Source: CAIXPS01 sp034430115
GTDB taxonomy: Bacteria > Chloroflexota > Anaerolineae > J036 > Brachytrichaceae
Length of the DNA stretch: 64,000 nucleotides
Assembly: GCA_034430115.1 (NCBI GenBank)
Contig: DAOUFG010000090.1
Location: forward strand, 4,018 to 68,017
Direction: 5' to 3'
The number at the start of each line of letters is the position of its first letter. Position 1 is the stretch's first letter. A program made the translations under genes and the position numbers. The notes under the pieces are model-generated. The model was not told the DNA's origin. It ran no database searches and saw nothing but the letters and a program-made list of their open reading frames with translations. Shown here piece after piece: positions 17,315-24,753 of the stretch.

Positions 17315-18994
17315 ATGGAAACTAATCGGTTATTGATAATTGGTCTTGACGGGGCTACATTTGAGTATATAGATCCTTTGATTGAGAAAGGTGTTTTGCC
17401 GAACATCGCTCGCTTAATTGATACAGGCGCGAGGGCAAGGTTAAGGTCCGTGTTACATCCCTATACGGCACAAGCATGGACTACTATGTGTACTGGCCAA
17501 AACGCCGGAAGACATGGCATTTTTGACTTTTGGGAACGCAATTTCGATAGTTATTCTTTCCGTATCCCTATACCGCAACGCCGTGCAGTACCGGCATTAT
17601 GGGAGTATGTGAATGCACTTGGATTTCCCTCGGTCGTGGTGAATGTGCCAATGACATATCCGCCGGATCCGGTCAATGGTGTGTTTGTATCAGGACGCGA
17701 GGTGCCTGGTTATCAATGCGAATACACCTATCCTCCTGAAGTTAAAGCCCGTATTCAAGATATTTGTAATGGCAGGTATGTCATTGTCCCTGATGACTGG
17801 ATGTGGGTGAAACGCAAAGAGCCAGAGCGTGCCCTGGATTCTATCTTGGAAGAAATTCGGATCCGCTTTAAGGTGGCATTGGAATTGCTGAATTCTTCAG
17901 ATTGGTTATTTGCAATGTTTGTGGTTGCTGCTACAGATAGTGTCAATCATTTCTTTGCCAAATACTATGACACTCATTATCCAGACTATCAGGAGACCGC
18001 ATCTACCCGACTAAAAAATGCGATAGCACTTGTTTATGAGGTTATTGACCGCGAAATAGGACAACTGTTGTCGTCTCTGCCTTCTAACTTGAATGTGATG
18101 CTGGTTTCTGATCATGGCTCGGGGAGTGAGAGCGATGTCATGATTCATTTAAATGGGTGGCTTGCTGAACAAGGCCTGTTGACTTTTAATGAGAGTGCAT
18201 CTCAGTCGGCTTTGCTGGGTTGGGCTATTGCACAAGTGCGTGAGCTATCTGAGTATTTGCCATATCAGACGCTGACCTGGTTGAGAAGTAAGTTGGCGAA
18301 AAATCTACGCAGTAGGCTTAGCCAGGAATCATTATTTAGCGATTTAAATTGGCAACAGACGAAGGCTTTTTCAGAGGAGCGTAGAGGAAACATCTGGTTA
18401 AACGTTCGAGGTAGGGATCCTCAAGGTATTGTTAGTTCGAAGACGGAATATGAGGATATCGTTGGTCATATCAAGAATGAATTACCAAAGTTGGCTAATC
18501 CGATGACGGGAGAGCATATCATTCACCATGTATGGCACCGAGATGAATTATTCAAAGGGGCATACGTGGAACGTTTTCCTGATATCATCGTAGAAGCAAC
18601 TATTCCAGATCTATTTCATCGTAGAATTACCCCTGGGAAATCTTTACCCATTGAATTAGCTGATAAACGTGAATTGCATCGATTTACTACAAGTGGAGCC
18701 CACAGGCATGAGGGTATCCTGATTTTAAATGGCCCTAATATCCAGCCGGGAAGTTCATTTTGCGAGGCCAATTTGTTAGATGTGTGCGCAAATGCTTTGT
18801 GCTTGATGGGATTACCAATTAACACATCATTGGAAGGAAAATTATGGGAAACAGCATTTACGACTAATGTAACGCCACAGTATAGTGATGTCGGTTTGGT
18901 GAGTGATGAGAGAGGGTCAAGCACACAGAGTGCAACGGATAAAGATAATAAAGCAATTGAGGAAAGATTAGCAGGTTTAGGCTACTTAGATTGA
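17315..18994 (+). CDS. Alkaline-phosphatase-superfamily phosphodiesterase (PF01663-like), second of a tandem pair
   Basis: A 559-residue paralogue of the upstream gene: IIGLDGATFEY near residue 12, AQAWTTMCTGQNAGRHG with the likely Thr nucleophile, MLVSDHGSGSES, and TSGAHRHEGILILNG near the C-terminus, ending RLAGLGYLD. I start at ATG 17315, four bases after the previous stop; a TTG at 17294 is in frame but overlaps that gene and adds unrelated residues. The pair is co-transcribed and ends at a strong bidirectional hairpin. A role in modifying or hydrolysing a phosphorylated or sulfated glycan intermediate is possible but not shown by the sequence. Confidence 0.85.
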   Translation: METNRLLIIGLDGATFEYIDPLIEKGVLPNIARLIDTGARARLRSVLHPYTAQAWTTMCTGQNAGRHGIFDFWERNFDSYSFRIPIPQRRAVPALWEYVNALGFPSVVVNVPMTYPPDPVNGVFVSGREVPGYQCEYTYPPEVKARIQDICNGRYVIVPDDWMWVKRKEPERALDSILEEIRIRFKVALELLNSSDWLFAMFVVAATDSVNHFFAKYYDTHYPDYQETASTRLKNAIALVYEVIDREIGQLLSSLPSNLNVMLVSDHGSGSESDVMIHLNGWLAEQGLLTFNESASQSALLGWAIAQVRELSEYLPYQTLTWLRSKLAKNLRSRLSQESLFSDLNWQQTKAFSEERRGNIWLNVRGRDPQGIVSSKTEYEDIVGHIKNELPKLANPMTGEHIIHHVWHRDELFKGAYVERFPDIIVEATIPDLFHRRITPGKSLPIELADKRELHRFTTSGAHRHEGILILNGPNIQPGSSFCEANLLDVCANALCLMGLPINTSLEGKLWETAFTTNVTPQYSDVGLVSDERGSSTQSATDKDNKAIEERLAGLGYLD

Positions 18995-18996
18995 CC

Positions 18997-19073
18997 ACAA
19001 AATAAGTTGGGTGTTACGAGTCAAATAAAAATGAGGGGAATTCCCCTCATTTTTATTTGACAGACTTATTTGT
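18997..19073. terminator. Bidirectional terminator between convergent genes, 42-base perfect palindrome
   Basis: Positions 19020-19061 are perfectly self-complementary with no separate loop: a GC core (AGGGGAATTCCCCT) flanked by an A-tract on one side and a T-tract on the other. An outer arm, ACAAAATAAGT (18997-19007) with ACTTATTTGT (19064-19073), extends the stem with one bulge. The T-rich tracts on both strands suit intrinsic termination from either direction, and the genes on both sides converge here. Confidence 0.85.
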
Positions 19074-19082
19074 CGTGTAAGG

Positions 19083-20660
19083 TTATCTGGTGAACCCGTT
19101 ATAACTATCAAAAGAAACTATGTTTGTTGACGTTTGCGCAGGGTTCCCATCCGACGATGATATGCCGTCAACAAGCACTGCAATTGGTTGATCAGCAGCA
19201 ATTACCATTGAGCCATTGAAGCCAGAACCAACTTTGCTATCGAGCAATGCAGTTGTTGCTAAATCTCCTCCGCTCTTCATGTTGATAGATGCTACTGCAC
19301 CAGGAGCTATCACTTTGCTTGCTCCGATATCAACAGCTGGTTTCAGAACACCTTGCAAGGTCCCTGATGAGTTGTAGAAGCTGATAACCACAGTGGCGTT
19401 AACTTGACCAAGATTGGCGATGTTAATTCTGCTCCAATCTGTAGAAGCGGTGCCGTTTGCGGACCGCATTGCATGAGGAACAAAGCCCATCTCATCGGTT
19501 GCGCCATCGGTGTTTACCAGATTGAAGATGTCGCCTTGATCATTAAACTCTTGTTTAATAGTCGTAAATCCAACGATTGGGATGTCGCTTGTAATACTCA
19601 CTGTGCCAGCATACGTAACACTGCCGGAGGCGATAGATCCTCCGAGTGCCGCCATTGCGGACCCTGACACCACGGGACTGCACGCAGCACAACCGGTATC
19701 TTTTGCATTGATACCTACAGCATTATGCGCGCCAATCGTGGTGGTAATGGTCATTGAGATTCCACCCGTTGCCTTGTTGACAAAGTCAACTCTGACGTTC
19801 GCTTCGCTGTCATTGGGGTTTTGCAAAGTGAGTATTCCGTGCTCTTGCCAAGCGCCATACTGGTAGCGACGCGGGTAGGCAACGGAGATGAATTGTGTGC
19901 CAGGGGTGCTAGTAGACTCTGTTTGGGCCGAATACTTGAGGAATTGTGTAGATAAAGCTGCCGCAATGGGGCTAGTAGACGTCACTATTGCTGAACCGGT
20001 CCAAGCGCCTGTGGATGGCAGACTATTTAATGCAAGTAGATCGGGCGTTGTTCCGCCTGGGACGCCCAAATCATATGTGTGGCTAGAGAAACCGGGGATT
20101 GTCTCGATTGAGACATAATCCGGAGATGCAGCACCGCGCTTCTGCCAGCTCGTATATGTAGTTATGGCAGAGGAAGTGGTGTTTTGAACTGTGAGCTGGC
20201 CTCTTTCACCATTGGTTGCTCCATTGATTACTATACCAGGGATGTATTGACTGGTAGACCCGATATTAAATGCCCCATAGGCATCCCGTTCATATTGATC
20301 GACTAGTCCAGATGCGCCTGGAATGTCAGTCCACACGGTTTCAGCCGCAGCGACAATATCTTGGTCAGAGCTAACAACGACAGACCCCTTCCAGCCAGAT
20401 CCCAAACCGCTTGCAGATGCTAAGAACTCTGCAGTAGCTCCTGAGTTAACAGTAACACTCCGTGTAGCATCAACGCTGCCCGATGGCCCATAATATTGAG
20501 CAACTACAGTTGCCATTGTTGAAGAGACATCTTGTACATAAAAATTAGTTGCCCCATTTCCTGAGCCAGGTCCACCAGCAAATGCAGGAACAGCTCCCGC
20601 GCCGATAGCCAGCGCTGTGGCCACTAAAGAGCACAAACTTTTTGGTGCTAGGCTTTTCAT
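19083..20660 (-). CDS. Secreted protein with four beta-type repeat modules
   Basis: A 525-residue protein with a signal peptide (KSLCSLVATALAIGAGAVPAFA, cut after AFA). I do not recognise a named domain. Four modules of roughly 110-140 residues end in a shared pattern: GSVVVSSDQDIVAAAE, GSAIVTSTSPIAAALS, GTVSITSDIPIVGFTT and GSMVIAADQPIAVLVD. Each is preceded by hydrophobic/Gly-rich strands such as TVQNTTSSAITTY or TLQNPNDSEANVRV, suggesting Ig-like or beta-sandwich repeats. No anchor, sorting motif or catalytic residues are seen. It may be a surface or matrix protein. It is the last gene of a leftward run interrupted by the IS630-type element 108 bases upstream of its start. Confidence 0.72.
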   Translation of the reverse strand: MKSLAPKSLCSLVATALAIGAGAVPAFAGGPGSGNGATNFYVQDVSSTMATVVAQYYGPSGSVDATRSVTVNSGATAEFLASASGLGSGWKGSVVVSSDQDIVAAAETVWTDIPGASGLVDQYERDAYGAFNIGSTSQYIPGIVINGATNGERGQLTVQNTTSSAITTYTSWQKRGAASPDYVSIETIPGFSSHTYDLGVPGGTTPDLLALNSLPSTGAWTGSAIVTSTSPIAAALSTQFLKYSAQTESTSTPGTQFISVAYPRRYQYGAWQEHGILTLQNPNDSEANVRVDFVNKATGGISMTITTTIGAHNAVGINAKDTGCAACSPVVSGSAMAALGGSIASGSVTYAGTVSITSDIPIVGFTTIKQEFNDQGDIFNLVNTDGATDEMGFVPHAMRSANGTASTDWSRINIANLGQVNATVVISFYNSSGTLQGVLKPAVDIGASKVIAPGAVASINMKSGGDLATTALLDSKVGSGFNGSMVIAADQPIAVLVDGISSSDGNPAQTSTNIVSFDSYNGFTR

Positions 20661-20765
20661 ATTCCTCCCAATGCAATTAGCAAATCCATGAATGATTGAT
20701 ACGATACCTATAAACCAGGATCTGAGTTTTGTCTCTACTACTAATGGGTAGTCATGAAGGGTTAA

Positions 20766-21485
20766 CTAGTGGGTCATCTGGATATAGGATAGCGATTGCT
20801 GAGTGATGGCCCCCGAGCCACCCAAACGATGAGCATGGCGTCGAGCACGCGCACGATCCCGGCGGGCCTTGCGTTTGCCGCCCCACACGAATGGTGTCGG
20901 GCAACGATTCCAGCCCCGCACTGTCGCTTCCAGCGCCTGAATGGTTTGTTCAGAAGAGTGCGGGTACATTCCCGCCAGAGCTCGCCGCACGATAATGCGT
21001 TGGACCGATTCGGCCATGTCGAGCCAGGAGCCACTTAAGGGCGTGTAGAGCGGCATCACGCCGTGCGCCACAAGCCACACGACAAGCGCAGGCGTCTTGT
21101 GCCCACTCAGGTCGTCGAGGATCAACAACAGCCGCAAGGGAGGAAGTTCCTCAGGCAAGGTGAACTTAATGCTCAGGTCCGCCTGCCAGAATTCCCAGCA
21201 CGCACGATTCGTCTCAGCAGCCATATGGACAGGCTCAGGCAATGTGACCAGCACAGCGGCGAGTTCACTCTCCAGCCATGGATAGAGAACCGCGTTCGTG
21301 CTATGCGTCACTCCCTTGGCCCGCAGTTCGCCGGTCGCGGGATGAAACAACGTGAGTAACTTGGCCGTATCGCCACGCATATATTCATGCGGCTGACAGG
21401 CTGGTCGCCCTGCTTCGCACCAGCCTTGACCCGGCTGCGGCACCGCTTGATAGGGCCCCGCCTCATCCTCTACCCATACCGGCAC
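20766..21485 (-). CDS. IS630 transposase, C-terminal DDE frame (orfB)
   Basis: A 239-residue frame (from 21527 if read by -1 frameshift out of orfA) with the DDE catalytic triad of IS630/Tc1-type enzymes: Asp in WVEDEAGP, Asp in LLILDDLSGHKT and Glu in WLDMAESVQR. The own ATG at 21485 lies just upstream of the first Asp and is poorly placed, which favours expression as an orfA-orfB fusion. The TAG stop (20766-20768) is made entirely of target-derived bases outside the element, so every insertion at CTAG provides a stop codon. Confidence 0.88.
   Translation of the reverse strand: MPVWVEDEAGPYQAVPQPGQGWCEAGRPACQPHEYMRGDTAKLLTLFHPATGELRAKGVTHSTNAVLYPWLESELAAVLVTLPEPVHMAAETNRACWEFWQADLSIKFTLPEELPPLRLLLILDDLSGHKTPALVVWLVAHGVMPLYTPLSGSWLDMAESVQRIIVRRALAGMYPHSSEQTIQALEATVRGWNRCPTPFVWGGKRKARRDRARARRHAHRLGGSGAITQQSLSYIQMTH
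20769..20781. repeat. Left terminal inverted repeat of the IS630-type element
   Basis: GTGGGTCATCTGG, exactly complementary to 22097-22109. It forms the 3' end of the transposase frame (codons for Gln-Met-Thr-His). Confidence 0.9.
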
Positions 21486-21520
21486 TCCCAGCGCTTCTCC
21501 GGCCTGGTAGGCGCGCTCGA

Positions 21521-22075
21521 TTAGCTTTTTTTCGCCGCTGCGTCCACATCCACGACCGCGCGTTGGCCGTGCTTCCCCTTCCGAATCGATACCCCCGTGT
21601 CACACCATGTGCGGTCGCGCTGCCAGGTGAGTCCAACTGCGTGCAGTATCCCGCTGAGTGTGTCTCGACTGATCTTCTCCAGTCCCGGCTGCTTGTGTAC
21701 TGCCCGCTGCAATGTCGTCAGCGACCATGTCCCTGTCCCATCCGCTTCTCGGTCTGGCGTGCGCCGATACTCGGCCAGCACTTGTGTGCGTTGAGCTGCA
21801 CTGTATGTCGCTGGACGGCCTGTCCCCGGCTTGGTTTGCAGTGCTTGTAATCCCTCTCGGTTGAACCGTGCTACCAGTTTCCCTACTCCATAGCCGCTCT
21901 TCCTCCCCCCAGCCCGCGCACCCGCCGCAAAACTCGCACCTCCCGCAACCGCCAGTAAGCTCTTCGCTCGTGCCACCACTTCGGCACTTTCTGTCCGGCG
22001 ACGCCCAACTTCCTGCAGCGTATTGCGCTCTTCATCTGTCAGTTCCCGTAACGGTTCTCGGCTCTGTCTTGCCAT
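21521..22075 (-). CDS. IS630 transposase, N-terminal frame (orfA, helix-turn-helix)
   Basis: A 184-residue frame with a helix-turn-helix region (ELTDEERNTLQEVGRR, GVGKLVARFNREGLQAL) and a second winged segment (TTLQRAVHKQPGL, RDTLSGILHAVGLTW). These are the DNA-binding part of IS630 transposases. It ends VDAAAKKS then TAA. The A7 run at 21526-21532, just before the stop, allows a -1 slip into the catalytic frame, which would continue KLIERAYQAGEALG into orfB and give a product of about 436 residues. The overlap and frame relation fit programmed frameshifting or transcriptional slippage rather than a chance mutation. Confidence 0.88.
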   Translation of the reverse strand: MARQSREPLRELTDEERNTLQEVGRRRTESAEVVARAKSLLAVAGGASFAAGARAGGRKSGYGVGKLVARFNREGLQALQTKPGTGRPATYSAAQRTQVLAEYRRTPDREADGTGTWSLTTLQRAVHKQPGLEKISRDTLSGILHAVGLTWQRDRTWCDTGVSIRKGKHGQRAVVDVDAAAKKS

Positions 22076-22096
22076 GCTCTCTAGCCTACACCCTTC

Positions 22097-22109
22097 CCAG
22101 ATGACCCAC
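22097..22109. repeat. Right terminal inverted repeat of the IS630-type element
   Basis: CCAGATGACCCAC, exactly complementary to 20769-20781. It lies 22 bases upstream of the first transposase frame. Its last base supplies the G of the TAG stop of the neighbouring membrane-protein gene. Confidence 0.9.
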
Positions 22110-23686
22110 TAGTCGTCTTTTTTTATTGAATACACCTGCGTTTGAAGTACTTGACTAGGGTAGCAGTGCAGATTTGAATCTACGTCATCATCAGGACTTG
22201 TAGAAAATTGGCTGATTAATGTGTAGTTTTGCTTAATGATTGGATTGAATGGATTATCTTCATTTCGAGAAACAACAATCATGTCCGGTGCACCACTTCC
22301 GGAGAATATGTTTTTTATTGTCGATATTTCTTGTGAGTAAAAGTCAGCAACGCCGTTGTAGAAATAAATGAAGCGGCTAGCATTTTTTGTATGGGATATT
22401 GCCAGAAATTCAGGCGCACCTACTACTTGTATTGATTTAATTTTGCTGTGATTGATTAGGCCTGTGATCCACTCTTCTTGTTCTTGAAGTGTTGTGTGTG
22501 GACACTCAACTGCTAAATGACGAAATGATATAACGGTTGGCGCGGCTACCATAAGGGGATATATCACGATTATGAGTGCTAATAGCGAGTGATTGTTTCC
22601 CGCATTGATAGCTCTGTTTAACTTGTGCTCAAGTGCGCTGATGATTTGATGGGATGTCAATACAATAATTAACACAATATTGGGCAGGAACGGAAGCAAG
22701 TCCGGTCCTCCTTGAAAATTGGCTAAAGAAAGAAAAAGGTAAGTGAAGGTAAAGCCTAAAACAGCAATATAGAGTCCCTGGGTGCGGCGGATTTGTACAT
22801 CCTCTTTATTTAGGACTGGCTTGAAAGTGAAAAAAGTGAAGATCGGAACTAGTATCAAGGCTACCTGAAACTCCCATACTTCAGGACCATAAAACCGATT
22901 TATGATGCCATAAATGTGGCGAGTTTGTTCTAATAGGCTTGTGGGGACTTTCTCAGGTATGTATTTCGTTACGTTAAACACAAATGCTTGCAGAATGAAA
23001 TCTGTGAACGCCCCTTGGAAGTATATGTAGGCAAGAAAAATAGCAGATGAGAGGCCGATGCCCACCAAGTATCTTGCGATATTCTTGCGTTGCCTCGGGT
23101 AAATTATTAGTATTGTGAGCAAGCCAAGCAGACAAGATATAAAACCTGGTTGCCAGGAGAGTCCAGCGAGGATACTGCAAATGCCTGCTATAACCAACTT
23201 ATCTTTCAAGATGCAATATAACATCGCTGTTTGGGCCACGATTAATATGCACTTGGGATCCAGCCATGAAGCATTAATCTCTGCATAACCTGAGAACCCG
23301 GCAAGGAGGACCGCTCCAGTAATGGCAGCCACTGATGACTTTGTTAATGCTTTGATGAGAAGGAGAATCAGTAGTACATGAATAATAGAAAGAATTAGGG
23401 CCCCTGCTCTAACGGCATAAAGGTCATAAATGTTAAATAAACGTCCTAGTTCAATGAAAATGGCTCCTAATATTCCTGCTAATGGCGTCTTGTGATCAAA
23501 GACAGTCATATAAGGAGGATTTCCACTAGCTATCTGCTGGGCAAGATATACAAACACGCCCCCATCATATGATAGGGGCTTTGTCAAAGGATTTGCTTTT
23601 ATGATAGGGAGGCTAGCTAAGCATGTTGAAACACATATTTCAACTCCAGTAGTCAGATGGCTCCCGAGGCGCTTTTTGCTCAACAT
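22109..23686 (-). CDS. Polytopic membrane protein, GT-C glycosyltransferase-like
   Basis: A 525-residue protein with about ten hydrophobic helices. The first outer loop has YDGGVFVYLAQQIASGNPP and VFDHKTPLAG; a D-x2/3-F and HK-P pattern is common in GT39-like membrane mannosyltransferases. A soluble tail near residues 400-525 follows (LAVECPHTTLQEQEEW). Its stop TAG is at the IS target: TA from the site and G from the IS end, so the insertion did not change the protein. It lies 15 bases downstream of the TolB-like gene on the same strand. Substrate unknown. Confidence 0.78.
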   Translation of the reverse strand: MLSKKRLGSHLTTGVEICVSTCLASLPIIKANPLTKPLSYDGGVFVYLAQQIASGNPPYMTVFDHKTPLAGILGAIFIELGRLFNIYDLYAVRAGALILSIIHVLLILLLIKALTKSSVAAITGAVLLAGFSGYAEINASWLDPKCILIVAQTAMLYCILKDKLVIAGICSILAGLSWQPGFISCLLGLLTILIIYPRQRKNIARYLVGIGLSSAIFLAYIYFQGAFTDFILQAFVFNVTKYIPEKVPTSLLEQTRHIYGIINRFYGPEVWEFQVALILVPIFTFFTFKPVLNKEDVQIRRTQGLYIAVLGFTFTYLFLSLANFQGGPDLLPFLPNIVLIIVLTSHQIISALEHKLNRAINAGNNHSLLALIIVIYPLMVAAPTVISFRHLAVECPHTTLQEQEEWITGLINHSKIKSIQVVGAPEFLAISHTKNASRFIYFYNGVADFYSQEISTIKNIFSGSGAPDMIVVSRNEDNPFNPIIKQNYTLISQFSTSPDDDVDSNLHCYPSQVLQTQVYSIKKDD

Positions 23687-23700
23687 CGGCTGATAGTCCC

Positions 23701-24675
23701 TTAGCGAACAGAAGGATATCCGCAGTTACCATCAATTCGGTTTGTTAGTTGCTCGACATGAGTCCCATCAATGTTCATTCGATATAAACTTGTAAGGCTG
23801 GGTGTGGGATTTGCTTCGAAGTAAATCCGTTTGCCATCTGGTGACCAAGTCGGATTTTGTTCAGCACGATCAGTCGTGAAAGTAACTTGATCCGTCTTGT
23901 TTTCGAGAATGTTAAAAATGAAGATGTCCCCGTGGCTACTAGTCCACTTAAAGTAGGCAATTTTTGCCCCATCGGGAGACCAGCTAGGTCGCCATGCCCA
24001 CTCTTGTCCCGATGAAATAGAGGTTTCGCCTTTATTCAGGTTTGTAATGTAGATTTGTTCTGATGAACCGCGCCGTGAAGTAAATGCCCACTCTTTTTCA
24101 TCTGGCGACCAAGCAGGCAGATAATCATTGTTGGGTGTTGTTGATAGTCGAGAATATTTACCACTTAGCACCTCAACTGTATATAATTGGAAGTGCTCAT
24201 CCCAATTAGTATAAAAAATGATTCGTTTCCCATCTGGGGACCATTTAGGTGAAAGTGCATACCCGGGCTTATCAATTAGCACCCTTTGATTAGTACCATC
24301 CCTACTCATCACATAAAGTTTTAGCCCGTTTTCATCATCACGTGAACTCGTAAAGGCAATGAAATTCCCGTCTGGCGAGAAAGAGGGTTCTATATTACGA
24401 CCGGCTGAGTCGGTTAGTTGTTGTATATATCCACTTGCAAGGTCTTCTATATATACCTGATAACTCCCAGTTTTATCTGAATGGTATAGTAAGTAATGTT
24501 CAGTAGTAGGTGCGTTATTATTGTTGAGGGGGCTGGACTGTGTTGTCAGAGTATTCGGTGTTGGATACAGCAAAGGGCTTGACGTTGCATGAGGTAATGA
24601 GTTTGCGGTGCAACTCACTAAGGCAACAGAAACTAGGACGCTCCCTATAATGGTTAACTTGTGAAAAATGCACAT
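23701..24675 (-). CDS. TolB-like beta-propeller lipoprotein
   Basis: A 324-residue protein with a lipobox (VSVALVSC) followed by a Ser/Thr/Pro linker. Six WD40-like (PD40) repeats follow, each with an SPDGK motif: FSPDGNFIAFTS, WSPDGKRIIFYT, WSPDEKEWAFTS, WSPDGAKIAYFK and WSPDGKRIYFEA. This is the TolB-type six-bladed propeller, probably anchored on the outer face of the inner membrane and used for protein or glycan binding. Unlike true TolB it has no separate N-terminal domain and no tol/pal genes nearby. It sits between two large GT-C-like membrane proteins, suggesting an envelope-glycan role. Confidence 0.88.
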   Translation of the reverse strand: MCIFHKLTIIGSVLVSVALVSCTANSLPHATSSPLLYPTPNTLTTQSSPLNNNNAPTTEHYLLYHSDKTGSYQVYIEDLASGYIQQLTDSAGRNIEPSFSPDGNFIAFTSSRDDENGLKLYVMSRDGTNQRVLIDKPGYALSPKWSPDGKRIIFYTNWDEHFQLYTVEVLSGKYSRLSTTPNNDYLPAWSPDEKEWAFTSRRGSSEQIYITNLNKGETSISSGQEWAWRPSWSPDGAKIAYFKWTSSHGDIFIFNILENKTDQVTFTTDRAEQNPTWSPDGKRIYFEANPTPSLTSLYRMNIDGTHVEQLTNRIDGNCGYPSVR

Positions 24676-24753
24676 TAATAAAAGCCTTTATTCCAGACTG
24701 TTTACTGGATGACATTGGTCTGCTCTTATGTAATCTATTTGTAAATTAAATTG

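Larger units (their letters stand above)
20769..22109 (-). mobile_element. IS630-family insertion sequence, about 1341 bp, inserted at CTAG
   Basis: The element is bounded by 13-bp perfect inverted repeats (GTGGGTCATCTGG at the left, its complement at the right) and flanked by a TA duplication (20767-20768 and 22110-22111). With the outer bases the flanks read CTA and TAG, so the target was CTAG, the site preference described for IS630. Two overlapping frames encode a helix-turn-helix part and a DDE catalytic part. Both seem intact, joined by a run of seven A. The element probably remains active. Confidence 0.92.
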
